Of a DNA stretch of 64,000 nt, positions 43,034-52,380 are shown one piece after another; positions within the stretch are counted from its first letter, which is position 1, and each line of letters starts with the position of its first letter. Location of the stretch: NCBI RefSeq assembly GCF_002117125.1, contig NZ_CP019344.1, forward strand, positions 310,001 to 374,000, read 5' to 3'. Both the position numbers and the translations under genes were made by a program. This DNA is from Nonlabens spongiae. Its GTDB lineage: Bacteria; Bacteroidota; Bacteroidia; Flavobacteriales; Flavobacteriaceae. The notes under the pieces are model-generated. The model was not told where the DNA came from. It saw only the letters and a list, made by a program, of their open reading frames with translations, and made no database searches.

Positions 43034-45568
43034 TTACTTGATAACAAGCTTCTGGGTAACAAATTTCTCGTTAACTGCGCATTTTACAAGATATATTCCT
43101 TGCTTTAAAGAGCTGACATCTATAGAGTTATTTATTGCTGACGGCAAATTCAACGCCTTTCCATTAAGAGTATAGATTTGAACAGACTTGATATCTTCTA
43201 CTGAAGAAAAGTAAACGATGTCTGTTGCAGGGTTAGGGTATAACTTGAATTCAGGTACGTAAGTTTCATCACTTAATCCTAATGTAGAATTATATTCATA
43301 AGCCCCTAAATCTATCGTAGTATTAACTACTCGATCATTACCAGACAAATCTGAATCTCCAAATAAAGCGACGTCATAATAAGCGTTATCTCCCTGATCA
43401 ATAATAAAAGTTGAGGCAGATGTAGGTTTGTAATCCGTACTTAAATTTAAGTTATCTGTTGCTGGATCTAGGGTCGTTACGTTTGTTGTATTGAAAGTTC
43501 CAGAAGTTCCAGCGTTTGATGATACTTTTAAAATAGAGTTTCTTATAAATACATCGTATGTAGCAGTCGTTCCATTAGAGATATCTCTGGTTGCTGCTGC
43601 ACTATTAATGGTATTCTGCCAGAAAACAGAGTTATTGATATAAAGGTTTACGTCTCTATTACCTGAGGCCGTAATAGAATTACCATAAGTATTATTGTAG
43701 TCATTATTAATAAACGTACTGTTATTAATCACTACATCTAACGTATTACCATTTCTGAAATCTTCACGGTTAATATCAAGTGCTGCAAGATTGATATCGT
43801 TATCGGCTACTAGAACATTTGCCCAACGTGTAAAAATGTAACGGTTGGTATCATCAGATTGAATAAACACTAACCCCATGTCAACTATGGTATTATTGAT
43901 AAACTGAGTATTTTCAATAAGTAATCCTTGATTAAACTTTCTCATTTTTAGCAAATAACCGTTTGAATAATTATTTCTGAATACAGAGTTTTTAATTTTT
44001 AAGTTATTTGAGTTCAAACTGTTCGGTATGAATATTACACCGTTTTCTTCTACGCCCCCTGATTGGGATGTGTCGTAGATGTTTTCAAATATGATTCCAT
44101 CAAAAGTGACGTTACTGGCTCTTAATTCAAACAATCGTTCAGCATTATCACTTTTATTTGATGAGAAATCTCCTGCTATATCATCACCATTTATATCACC
44201 AGTAAAAATGGTTGCATTTGTAGTGTGAATAGAGGTTAAGTCCCTATCTGCTACAGTTGTTTCTGTTCCTGCAAAACCACCGATGATATTTACTTCATCA
44301 GTGCTAACAGCAATTGGAGTATTCCTATCTATTAACGTATAAGTTCCTCGTGCTACCCAGACAGCATCATTTAAACTAGTAAGTGCTAAAGCGTCTGTTA
44401 CGCTTGTAAATGCATCTGTCCACGAGCTTCCATCATTAGCTCCTGTTGCATTTGCGTTTACATAATATACCGTTGGTATACAGTTTTCACTAAAACTTGT
44501 TTGATTATCTATAGTCCATCCTGGATTAAACTGTCCGCTATTTGACGGTGGTGAATATCCAGCATCTACCTGTATACACGTTAAACGCGGATTGTTGAAA
44601 GCTTTCATATAAACGAAATTGCTATTATTTCCATTAGAAATTAACAAAGTATCTAATGAGTTATTATCATAACACAATAGTTCGTCGATACTGGTATTTA
44701 ATCTGATATCTAGTCTCGATAAATCATTGAAACCAACATGCAAACGTGTTAAAGATAAGTTGTTACTCACGTCAATAGTAGTTAAGCTATTGTTAGGCAC
44801 ATCTAGACGTGTCAAGTTAGTAAAAGCTTCGATTCCTGTCAAGTCTGCAATACCTATACCGTTCATAATTAACTCTGTAGTAGCTTGAGCTTCTGCCATC
44901 GTTATTTCAGTATCTCCATTTAGATTGATATTGTTATCACTTACTAAAAAGTTTTTAAAATTAGCATCAGGAATGTTTACTACTTGATTAAGTGCAACAC
45001 AATCCTCGCCATAAATTGCGGTATTACCTTTGGTCCAGCCTTGACTAAATACACCTACATCGTTAGGTGGTGTAAAATTAGGATCTATTTGAATACAGGA
45101 TAAACTATTTCCATAAGCCTTCATCCAAACGATATTACTGTTATTACCGTTAGCTATGTTTAATTGATCCAATACACCATTATTATGACATTGAATATCA
45201 TTAATCAATGTATTTACACTAATATCTAAACTTGTAATTTGGTTATCACTACAGTGTAGACGCGTTAATGCTAGGTTATTAGAAACATCTATAGTAGTTA
45301 AATTGTTGTTATAACAATCTAATCTGGTAATATTTACAAAGGCTTCAATACCAGTTAAGTCTGAAATTGATAATCCATTTACTAATATTTCACCAGTAAA
45401 CGCTGTTGCCTCAGCTACTGATATTTCTGAATTACCATCTGTATTAATCGCTGTATTATTGACTAGATAATTCTTAAAATTAGCGTCAGGAATATTGACA
45501 TTCTGAGCATTTAGACTGCTATAGCTGGCGACAACACCTACTATGAGATAAAGTAATTTTTTGTTCAT
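43034..45568 (-). CDS. LRR and beta-helix surface protein with T9SS sorting domain
   Basis: An 844-residue secreted protein. After the signal peptide (YSSLNAQ), two tandem modules of about 185 residues each begin VNIPDANFKN(Y/F)LV and hold leucine-rich repeats of the LDVPNNSLTTIDVSNN type. From about residue 370 a YYVNANATGANDGSSW start marks a right-handed beta-helix domain. The end (PEFKLYPNPATDIVYFSS to VKCAVNEKFVTQKLVIK) is a type IX secretion C-terminal domain, so it is exported by PorSS and attached to the surface or released. Likely an adhesin or binding protein. The genome must encode a T9SS elsewhere. Confidence 0.93.
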   Translation of the reverse strand: MNKKLLYLIVGVVASYSSLNAQNVNIPDANFKNYLVNNTAINTDGNSEISVAEATAFTGEILVNGLSISDLTGIEAFVNITRLDCYNNNLTTIDVSNNLALTRLHCSDNQITSLDISVNTLINDIQCHNNGVLDQLNIANGNNSNIVWMKAYGNSLSCIQIDPNFTPPNDVGVFSQGWTKGNTAIYGEDCVALNQVVNIPDANFKNFLVSDNNINLNGDTEITMAEAQATTELIMNGIGIADLTGIEAFTNLTRLDVPNNSLTTIDVSNNLSLTRLHVGFNDLSRLDIRLNTSIDELLCYDNNSLDTLLISNGNNSNFVYMKAFNNPRLTCIQVDAGYSPPSNSGQFNPGWTIDNQTSFSENCIPTVYYVNANATGANDGSSWTDAFTSVTDALALTSLNDAVWVARGTYTLIDRNTPIAVSTDEVNIIGGFAGTETTVADRDLTSIHTTNATIFTGDINGDDIAGDFSSNKSDNAERLFELRASNVTFDGIIFENIYDTSQSGGVEENGVIFIPNSLNSNNLKIKNSVFRNNYSNGYLLKMRKFNQGLLIENTQFINNTIVDMGLVFIQSDDTNRYIFTRWANVLVADNDINLAALDINREDFRNGNTLDVVINNSTFINNDYNNTYGNSITASGNRDVNLYINNSVFWQNTINSAAATRDISNGTTATYDVFIRNSILKVSSNAGTSGTFNTTNVTTLDPATDNLNLSTDYKPTSASTFIIDQGDNAYYDVALFGDSDLSGNDRVVNTTIDLGAYEYNSTLGLSDETYVPEFKLYPNPATDIVYFSSVEDIKSVQIYTLNGKALNLPSAINNSIDVSSLKQGIYLVKCAVNEKFVTQKLVIK

Positions 45569-45667
45569 CGTATCTTGAAATATAATTTAGATACTGCAAA
45601 TGAAGTTTATATGTCAAGGCTCTTTAACTATGATTTTCTGTAAGTACCTTGTTTTTTTCTGAATGGA

Positions 45668-46423
45668 TTACAAAAAGGTCTCTTCAATTACTTTAAGGAA
45701 TTGATCGCGATTAGACTTTGAGATAGGAATTTGTTTTTTATTTCCCATAATGATATAGTCACCATCATGTTTGACCAGTTCACTTATATGTTTGAGATTG
45801 ATCAAATACGATCTATGGCATTTGAAAAATAGTTTATTCTCTTGTAACTGTTCCACAAAATGCTTCAAGGGTTTGCAGATCACGTTGCGTTTTCCATCAG
45901 TCATGTAGACGTTTGTATACATCCCATCTGCCTCAAAATAAATGATGTCATTGTGCGAGGTAAATAGATAGCCTCTGGGTATTTCCATTACGATTTTGTC
46001 CATGGAGAGCTGCTGTACGGATTGTCTCAAACGCTCGATTTGCTGACTTATCTGTTGAGAGGATTTTTGTTGTTTCGCTTTCGCGAAAGCGGACTTCAAT
46101 TCACCTGTATCGATAGGTTTCAAGATGTAGTCCACCGCATTCATCCTAAATGCATCAATAGCATACTGATTATATGCAGTCACAAAGATGATCTGGAAAT
46201 TCATCTCGTTTTCATCAAAATAGTTCACTATTTCCAGTCCAGTCTCTCCAGGCATCTCAATATCTAGGAAAACAAGATCGGGTTGCTGAGTTTTGATAAG
46301 AGACACACCATCTAAAAGGTTTGCGGCTTCTCCTGTTATTTCAATTTCAGGAATATGCTCGTGTACGAGCGTATTTAGCAGATGCCTGGCTCTTTTTTCA
46401 TCATCAATAATTATAGTTTTCAT
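45668..46423 (-). CDS. LytTR-family response regulator
   Basis: A 251-residue regulator. Residues 1-120 are a receiver with acidic DDE at 7-9, phosphoacceptor Asp in VFLDIEMPGETG (about 57) and Lys in ILKPID. A LytTR DNA-binding domain starts near 150 (IYFEADGMYTNVYMTDGK, CHRSYLINLKHI). The palindrome encodes AFAKA in the linker between the two (SAFAKAKQQKSS). It lies 6 bp downstream of a LytS-like sensor kinase gene, its likely partner. Confidence 0.95.
   Translation of the reverse strand: MKTIIIDDEKRARHLLNTLVHEHIPEIEITGEAANLLDGVSLIKTQQPDLVFLDIEMPGETGLEIVNYFDENEMNFQIIFVTAYNQYAIDAFRMNAVDYILKPIDTGELKSAFAKAKQQKSSQQISQQIERLRQSVQQLSMDKIVMEIPRGYLFTSHNDIIYFEADGMYTNVYMTDGKRNVICKPLKHFVEQLQENKLFFKCHRSYLINLKHISELVKHDGDYIIMGNKKQIPISKSNRDQFLKVIEETFL
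46076..46091. repeat. 16-bp palindrome, copy 12 (coding, AFAKA)
   Basis: Perfect CGCTTTCGCGAAAGCG in the linker of the LytTR regulator gene, read as AFAKA on the minus strand. Confidence 0.95.
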
Positions 46424-46429
46424 AGACGG

Positions 46430-49387
46430 TCAATTAATTGGCAGAATGATCGTAACCTTAGTTCCAGCGGCACATTGCTGATTATATAGATCTTCAATTT
46501 TTATATCTACTGTTCTGTTCAGTTGTTCTTTGTATAATGCAGCTCGCTCATTGTTTATAGAAGTTGCAAATGATACGTGCGATCGACCTCTATTTTTATT
46601 GAGGAGCGTAGATCGTTCTCTACCTATCCCATTATCCTCAATCACAATGTGGAGTAAGGACTCATTCTGATTCAGACTACAATTTATTGATAGTACTCGA
46701 TTGCCTGGTTTATGCATCAAACCATGTTTGAGCGCATTTTCTACATAGGGTTGTACGAGTAGGGAAGGTATTTTGACCCTTGCAGTATCTATTTTATCAT
46801 CGATGTTTATAAAATAGTCCAATTCATCATCAAATCTCATTTTCTCTAGTTCAAGATAGAGTTTTAAGGCAGTGATTTCTTGGCTTAGCGTGATTTCATC
46901 TTGTTGGCTATAGTCTAAATACATTCTTATAAGCCTACTGAATTTAACTAGGTAATCACTAGCCAGCTCTTTTTCATTTGATATGATGAAATCCTGGATG
47001 GAGTTGAGTGAATTGAAAACAAAATGAGGGTTCATCTGAGATCGTATATTCTCAAGCTTTAGGCTGGTCATTTTCTTCTCCAGCAGCAATCGATCCACCT
47101 CGATCTGGCGCTGTTTGTTCTTTCTGTTTTGTAATTGTTTCAATACACAATAGGTGGTTCCAGCGATTCCCAAGGCAATCAAGACATAAAACCACGAGGT
47201 TTGCCAAAACGGTGGTTCTATCGTGAATACAACAGGCTCTGTAAACTCATAATCGTTTGATTTAAGATTTTTACCTCTCAGTTTAAAGGTATAAGTACCT
47301 GGTGAGAGACTTGCAAATCCTATCTGAGTATTCCCTTGAGGTACAGATCTCCATTCTTGATTGTTCTGATCAAGCTTATACTCATAGATTACATACTCTC
47401 GAGATTTAAAACCATTAGAATTGAAGGAAATCGTGAGATCATTTCTATCGTGCTCGAGGCTATAGCTATTCCGTAACTCTTGGATTTGATCGTTAACTTT
47501 TACGTTTGTAATCTTTATAGGTGCCGTTTTAAGCGTCTTGGTAAATGTATTTTTAGGAATGTGATAGACTGCTTGATTTGAAGTCGCTATCGTGACATCA
47601 TCAAAGAGTAGATAATCATTTATCAATTCACTCATGCCCATCTGACCATTGAACTCCTGTACAGAATCATCGGTCAGGTTGTATCGAGTGATTACTCCTT
47701 CATTGAGCATCCATAGAAATTGTTGATCTATTTTAAGCTCCGTTAGTGTGGTTGATGCTCGTTTACCACCGCTGGAAATTTTAAGGTTTACGCTTTCGCG
47801 AAAGCGTAACTTACCATCAATTATTGAACTTTTCAAGATTGTGTTTCCCTTAGTACTTATCCAAACCTCGTTATCAATTTTACTTAATGAGGTAGCAAAT
47901 ATGGTTTGATCCATATAATTTACTTCTTCCAATGTTGAAGAGGGGAAATCGTACAAATACAACCCATCTACGAAGGATATCAAAAGCTTATTCTGACCGA
48001 TGGTTAAAGCATCTTTTACCCGATTTTTTCTGATTAGGACAGAATTGTTCTTGCTAAAGCGTGCATCATATAGTAAAGCCTCTTTAAAATTTCCATAGAA
48101 GAGATAATCATCGTTTAGTCGCTCGATGCTTTTTGCTGAATTGAGTAAAGATTTTAAGGGTTTGAGACTGTATGACTTGAGATCTAACTGGTAGGAATAA
48201 TTATTTGAGGAGCTGATGAATAATGTGTGGGTAGCGCTATCGTGGTAGAGATAGTTAACGATACTCTCATCGTTAAGATTAAACTTATGTGCAATTGAGA
48301 GATCTCTATTATATAAATAAAGTATACCTACATCAGTTCCCACGGCAAAGTGATTATTCCCTACTTTGCACACCGCAGATATTTTTTGCTTTTCTTCAGG
48401 TAGGGGTTTGCGTGTAACTTCTTTGTTTAGAATGACAAAAATTCCATTGTCCAGAGTGGTCGCCCAGTGATTATTATTGAAATCTGTTATTACTTCTGAG
48501 ATAGGCTGGGATTCTAGCAAGTGCTCTACAGCTTTTAATGAATCTGCTTTCTTGGTGAGGATCCATATTCCATCACTAGTACATAGCCATAGTTCATTTT
48601 GATAACCCTTTATATTGTAAAGTTTTAATTTTTGAACTGGTTCTGGAAGTGCTATTTCATTTAAAGTTTGATCTTTTTCTATGCTAAAAAGCTTAGTAAC
48701 ACCTTCCACTTTATAAGTCAAGAAAATACTGTTCTTTACTTCAAATAAAGATGGAGCTACGACATCTTTACGGTAAAATTCGCTAACCATCTTAGATTCA
48801 TTATTTGATTCCAAAATAATTTTGTGAAGTTCATCATTTGATCCATTTACAGGTATGTCTAAATGCCATATTTCCTCTCCTCTTGAGGTCATAGTAAGTA
48901 CTCTGTCCTTGCCTTTAAGGGTTTTCTCTTTAGAGTTTTTTGAAATTTGATAAATTCCACCCGATCTGTTGTAGATGATTACTTTATCCTTATGAACACT
49001 GAAGGGAACTAATTGCCCGTTTGTTAACTCATGTGCATCATAAAACAATTCCATTTTCTGGTTTTGAACCTTGAAAATCTGTCCGTATAAATTGTTGAAC
49101 CATAGTATTCCTTCATGGTCTATTTTAAGATTAAATACCGCATCACCGCGTTGTTCAGGATGAGAGATTAAAATGAAATCAGCACCAATATAACGATAAA
49201 GGCCACTATCTGATGCCAGCCATATATTCAACTGATCATCTTCTACGATGTCATAGAAGGTAGTGTCTGGTAGCTCATCTGATTTAGAAAAATGATGAAA
49301 AACCGTTTTCTGTCCAAAGAGCAATGAACTGCAGAGACAGGTAAGGAACGCTATAAACAGAAGATTTTGCTGGGCCAAATTATTCAA
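46430..49387 (-). CDS. LytS-type sensor histidine kinase with beta-propeller sensor
   Basis: A 985-residue protein. After a signal peptide (LTCLCSSLLFGQ) come about 600 residues of two-component-regulator propeller repeats (LWLASDSGLYRY, LWFNNLYGQIF) and a Y_Y_Y immunoglobulin-like domain (FKSREYVIYEYKLDQNNQEW to FKLRGKN), then a membrane helix near 715-735. The cytosolic part has the His_kinase motif MNPHFVFNSLNSIQDF (His near 787) and an N-box VENALKHGLMHK. The propeller probably senses an external ligand. The palindrome encodes RFRES in the propeller region. Partner regulator: the LytTR gene downstream. Confidence 0.93.
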   Translation of the reverse strand: MNNLAQQNLLFIAFLTCLCSSLLFGQKTVFHHFSKSDELPDTTFYDIVEDDQLNIWLASDSGLYRYIGADFILISHPEQRGDAVFNLKIDHEGILWFNNLYGQIFKVQNQKMELFYDAHELTNGQLVPFSVHKDKVIIYNRSGGIYQISKNSKEKTLKGKDRVLTMTSRGEEIWHLDIPVNGSNDELHKIILESNNESKMVSEFYRKDVVAPSLFEVKNSIFLTYKVEGVTKLFSIEKDQTLNEIALPEPVQKLKLYNIKGYQNELWLCTSDGIWILTKKADSLKAVEHLLESQPISEVITDFNNNHWATTLDNGIFVILNKEVTRKPLPEEKQKISAVCKVGNNHFAVGTDVGILYLYNRDLSIAHKFNLNDESIVNYLYHDSATHTLFISSSNNYSYQLDLKSYSLKPLKSLLNSAKSIERLNDDYLFYGNFKEALLYDARFSKNNSVLIRKNRVKDALTIGQNKLLISFVDGLYLYDFPSSTLEEVNYMDQTIFATSLSKIDNEVWISTKGNTILKSSIIDGKLRFRESVNLKISSGGKRASTTLTELKIDQQFLWMLNEGVITRYNLTDDSVQEFNGQMGMSELINDYLLFDDVTIATSNQAVYHIPKNTFTKTLKTAPIKITNVKVNDQIQELRNSYSLEHDRNDLTISFNSNGFKSREYVIYEYKLDQNNQEWRSVPQGNTQIGFASLSPGTYTFKLRGKNLKSNDYEFTEPVVFTIEPPFWQTSWFYVLIALGIAGTTYCVLKQLQNRKNKQRQIEVDRLLLEKKMTSLKLENIRSQMNPHFVFNSLNSIQDFIISNEKELASDYLVKFSRLIRMYLDYSQQDEITLSQEITALKLYLELEKMRFDDELDYFINIDDKIDTARVKIPSLLVQPYVENALKHGLMHKPGNRVLSINCSLNQNESLLHIVIEDNGIGRERSTLLNKNRGRSHVSFATSINNERAALYKEQLNRTVDIKIEDLYNQQCAAGTKVTIILPIN
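47791..47806. repeat. 16-bp palindrome, copy 13 (coding, RFRES)
   Basis: Perfect CGCTTTCGCGAAAGCG in the sensor kinase gene, read as RFRES on the minus strand. Confidence 0.95.
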
Positions 49388-49396
49388 AATAGGTTA

Positions 49397-49404
49397 CAAA
49401 GCTA
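49397..49404 (-). promoter_or_regulatory. Candidate -7 box for the two-component operon
   Basis: TAGCTTTG on the minus strand fits TAnnTTTG, 9 bp before the kinase start codon. No matching -33 TTG. Confidence 0.35.
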
Positions 49405-49460
49405 AAGATCTTTAAACGTATTGTTCTTGACTTTTTGCTGAGTGAAATGATTTTATTGCT

Positions 49461-49495
49461 AAAAAAATGCCTGTTGAAGACAATAGGCATTTTTT
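49461..49495. terminator. Bidirectional terminator after the Dps pseudogene
   Basis: AAAAAAATGCCTGTTG and CAATAGGCATTTTT form a stem of about 15 bp (one G-T pair) with a 4-nt loop AAGA, with A- and T-runs on each side. Confidence 0.88.
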
Positions 49496-49509
49496 CAAGT
49501 TTTAATGAA

Positions 49510-50055
49510 TTATAAATCATAAGAACATGACCGCGACTTCCAGAGGTATAAATCTACCGTCGCTCTAATATCTATAAGTAAATCTTGAGTAACTACTTCA
49601 TCGCTTCCCACAGCTTCTATACTTTTCTCTAAGTTGTTAGAAACCGTAAGCACTTGAAGGGTGAGGGTTATAATGACATCATGATCTTTTTGGAAACCAG
49701 TAGGGGCGGCTGGAATACCGGCGTTTGCGGCGACTGAATTTGGTCTACCGTCAGAGGGTTTTCCCAAAGCGAGATTACGCTCTGCGAGCAAATCAATTTT
49801 AGCGCCCAGATCTCCGTAAAAGTCTTTGAGCAATTCATGCAAACTTTCAAACTGAGGACCTCTGAGATTTCAATGAGTCTGTTGCACATTCTGTTATAAA
49901 GCGATAAGATTGTAAAGCCTGGGCTGAATTTCTTGAGAAACCGAATTGACGTTTTTGACATTAGGAACATTTTTGTCATGTTGAAGGTTAAAATCTTGCT
50001 GTGCAAATGTGTGGAAGCTCGAAACCAGAATAATACCAATGAGTAATCGTTTCAT
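49510..50055 (-). pseudogene. Dps-like gene with two in-frame stops
   Basis: From ATG at 50055 a single frame of 181 codons gives a signal peptide (MKRLLIGIILVSSFHTFAQ), then a Dps fold with QNVQQTH, NLRGPQFESLHELLKDFYGDLGAKIDLLAER and C-terminal DLLIDIRATVDLYLWKS. It is broken by TAA at 49894-49896 (in place of a Tyr codon) and TGA at 49870-49872 (in place of the conserved Trp in THWNLRG). No frameshift exists. It would have encoded an exported iron-storing ferritin-like protein; the C-terminal half could only be made by internal initiation. Confidence 0.85.
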
Positions 50056-50163
50056 AATGTTTGTTTCAAGATAATCTCACGATTATTATGATAAAAACTC
50101 TATGAATATCTTATAGTTGTACAGCTTATTTAAAATCAGAATCCTTTAAATGAAGTAATTAAT

Positions 50164-51054
50164 TCATTTAAATCTATTTTTTCTGTTCTTGAAAGGATAG
50201 ACGACTTGGTTTCCAAAATCATCAGGGAAATCTTCATCTCCATGGAAACCTATCTCGATATCGCGCCCACTTTTGGGAATGTAGGCGGTTCCAAAAATAT
50301 AATCCCAAATGCTGAGCGTCAGCCCAAAATTCATTCCGTAGGGATGCTGTTCTGGAAGTTCTTTACTGTGATGCCATATGTGCATTTTGGGGTTGTTGAA
50401 AATGTAACCCAACTTTCCATAGCTCCAATCTAGGTTAGCATGATTGAGATGTCCCACAAAAACTGCAAACATGTGAACCACAAAAAATTGTTCAATCCCA
50501 AAACCTATCATCGCAAGGGGTATATATTGGATCGTTTTATAAACAATGGTTTCCATAAAATGAAAACGGAATTGTGCCGCAAACCCCATTTGTTTAACAC
50601 TATGATGGACTTTATGAAAGTTCCATAACCACGGTACGCGATGGAGCATTCTGTGTACGTTCCATTGTACAAAATCGGCGATGAAAAACATGATAAGTAA
50701 TTGCGTCCAAACCGGTAAAGTGTCAACCTTGATTGCCACAATGTTTTCAATGCCAATCAATCCTAGAAAATCATTGAACAATTCCACGCCTACGTTAGAC
50801 AGCGCATTGTAAGCAATGAGTGAGAACAAAAAGAAATTAAAGAGTATATAAAAAGCATCCAGCCAAAATCCCTTTCTCAAAACCGGTTGCTTCTTGCGCC
50901 AGGGGATAATGATCTCGAGGGCAAACACTAAAGTGGATAGACCTAACAACCAGTAAAAATAATTAGTCCACGTTGGATTACTGATTTCTGAAACCAGATA
51001 GTTCCAGTAACCCGTAAATGAATCAGCGATAATATCAAGATATTTCTCGATCAT
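50164..51054 (-). CDS. Fatty acid hydroxylase / sterol desaturase family protein
   Basis: A 296-residue membrane protein with the eight-histidine di-iron signature: HRMLHRVPWLWNFHKVHHS (near 130-148), HLNHANLDW and MHIWHHSKE (near 225-235). Helices lie near 30-50, 70-92 and 112-130, with two more around 165-195. Such enzymes hydroxylate or desaturate lipids; the bacterial substrate is unknown. It follows the rhodanese gene by 10 bp, so it is likely the last gene of the TauE-rhodanese operon, which raises the chance of a sulfur-related or co-regulated role. Confidence 0.9.
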   Translation of the reverse strand: MIEKYLDIIADSFTGYWNYLVSEISNPTWTNYFYWLLGLSTLVFALEIIIPWRKKQPVLRKGFWLDAFYILFNFFLFSLIAYNALSNVGVELFNDFLGLIGIENIVAIKVDTLPVWTQLLIMFFIADFVQWNVHRMLHRVPWLWNFHKVHHSVKQMGFAAQFRFHFMETIVYKTIQYIPLAMIGFGIEQFFVVHMFAVFVGHLNHANLDWSYGKLGYIFNNPKMHIWHHSKELPEQHPYGMNFGLTLSIWDYIFGTAYIPKSGRDIEIGFHGDEDFPDDFGNQVVYPFKNRKNRFK

Positions 51055-51064
51055 AAATGTGTTC

Positions 51065-51442
51065 TTACTCTTCTTTTGCTACCCAGTTCAGGTAACCGCC
51101 TTCTAAATCAATGACATTTTCAAATCCCATATCTACAAGTCGATGTGCCGCTTTCTGACTGCGATTACCTGATCTGCAAAATATATAAATGGGCTTTGTT
51201 TTATCAAATTTTAAAAACTCAGATTTGAAATTTTCTTTGTCAAAGAAGTCGATGTTGACTGCTTTTCCTATCGTTCCTTCTTCAAATTCTTCTGGGGTAC
51301 GTACATCAACTATTTGAACGTTTTCTTGAGCTACAGCTTTTTGAAAGGTATTGAACCCCACAATTGTGATGTGCTCGCTAGATTGTCCTCTCACTGTATT
51401 TATAAAACTAAAAAATGCCATGATTAAAATAATGTGTTTCAT
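51065..51442 (-). CDS. Exported single-domain rhodanese
   Basis: I start at 51442 (MKHIILIMAFFSFINTVRG), which gives a clean signal peptide; an upstream in-frame start would add 16 residues. The 125-residue protein is a single rhodanese domain with VDVRTPEEFEEG and the active-site loop IFCRSGNRS (Cys near residue 88), ending LEGGYLNW. It would carry sulfane sulfur in the periplasm. Downstream of TauE by 60 bp and upstream of the hydroxylase by 10 bp, it belongs to the same putative operon. Confidence 0.9.
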   Translation of the reverse strand: MKHIILIMAFFSFINTVRGQSSEHITIVGFNTFQKAVAQENVQIVDVRTPEEFEEGTIGKAVNIDFFDKENFKSEFLKFDKTKPIYIFCRSGNRSQKAAHRLVDMGFENVIDLEGGYLNWVAKEE

Positions 51443-51502
51443 AATGTGATTAAAATGAGGCGGTCTCGCAACTTTATATTGGTTAAGCATTTCTATTTAT
51501 AT

Positions 51503-52315
51503 TTAACTGGTCAGTTCTTGATAAATGATATAAATTCCCATGACTAGTACAAACCACCCAAAACCTTTTTTTAATTTCTTACCGTCCACGAATTTATTCA
51601 ACCATATTCCAATAAATATTCCGATAATAGAAAGTCCTGAAAATACCGTCAAGAAACTCCAATCGATCTCTAGATTCTGAACATCACCTATAAACCCGAT
51701 CAGCGATTTGATAGCAATGATGAGTAGGGAAGTGGCTACGGCCTTTTTCATGGGTAGTTTAGCCAGTAGCACCAGCGCGGGAATAATAAGAAAACCGCCG
51801 CCGGCACCCACGATACCTGTAAGCGTACCCACAACTGCACCCTCCACAACAATCAGAGGGTAATTGTAACTCACTTCCGTTTCCACATCAGTTTCCTTTC
51901 GTTTGTTTCTTATCATGGAAACCGATGCCAGCAACATGATAACCGCAAAGAATAGCATGATGGCTAGGTTCTTTGTAATTGTAATTTCGCTTTCGCGAAA
52001 GCGAAACTCAAACAACACCTCAGGAATAGCAGGAATCATGTACGCCCTAGTCAGATAAACTGCTATAAAGGCTGGAACAGCAAAAACAAGGGCAGTTCTA
52101 AAGTCAACCATGCCCTTGAACATATTGCGAACAGCGCCAATGAGAGCGGTGGATCCCACTACAAAAAGAGAGTAGGCGGTAGCCAAAACAGGATTGAGTC
52201 CTAGCGCATAAACTAAAATGGGTACGGTTAGAATGGAGCCACCGCCGCCTATAAGTCCTAAGACCAGACCGATTACCAAGGCACCAACGTAACCTAAAAT
52301 TTCAATCAATTCCAT
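51503..52315 (-). CDS. TauE/SafE-family sulfite/sulfur exporter
   Basis: I choose 52315 ([12 protein letters not shown]) since it leaves a 17-nt leader after the proposed promoter; ATG at 52324 is three codons longer. The protein has seven to eight helices and the duplicated TauE motif: [23 protein letters not shown] and [31 protein letters not shown]. TauE/SafE proteins export sulfite, sulfoacetate or related anions. A GTAAC-N4-GTTAC dyad and TAGTTTTG box precede it, and the Crp/Fnr gene is adjacent upstream. The palindrome encodes RFRES in the loop after the third helix. Confidence 0.92.
   Translation of the reverse strand: MELIEILGYVGALVIGLVLGLIGGGGSILTVPILVYALGLNPVLATAYSLFVVGSTALIGAVRNMFKGMVDFRTALVFAVPAFIAVYLTRAYMIPAIPEVLFEFRFRESEITITKNLAIMLFFAVIMLLASVSMIRNKRKETDVETEVSYNYPLIVVEGAVVGTLTGIVGAGGGFLIIPALVLLAKLPMKKAVATSLLIIAIKSLIGFIGDVQNLEIDWSFLTVFSGLSIIGIFIGIWLNKFVDGKKLKKGFGWFVLVMGIYIIYQELTS
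51988..52003. repeat. 16-bp palindrome, copy 14 (coding, RFRES)
   Basis: Perfect CGCTTTCGCGAAAGCG in a loop-coding part of the TauE gene, read as RFRES on the minus strand. Confidence 0.95.
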
Positions 52316-52335
52316 GGTTCTCACGTTTACTTGAG

Positions 52336-52343
52336 CAAAACTA
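52336..52343 (-). promoter_or_regulatory. Candidate -7 box for the TauE operon
   Basis: TAGTTTTG on the minus strand matches TAnnTTTG. The centre is 34 bp from the centre of the upstream dyad, which places the dyad at about -41. Confidence 0.55.
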
Positions 52344-52366
52344 CCATGTTGAGGAGGTGTGTTTTG

Positions 52367-52380
52367 GTAACACTAGTTAC
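52367..52380 (-). promoter_or_regulatory. Candidate Crp/Fnr operator upstream of TauE
   Basis: GTAAC-ACTA-GTTAC, a perfect 5-N4-5 dyad 52 bp before the TauE start. It overlaps the stop codon (52377-52379) of the Crp/Fnr gene. Confidence 0.6.

Noticed and set aside
49870..49896. Stop-codon recoding (selenocysteine or readthrough) in the Dps gene
   Set aside because: One stop is TAA and the TGA replaces Trp, not Cys; no SECIS-like hairpin was noticed, so pseudogene is simpler.
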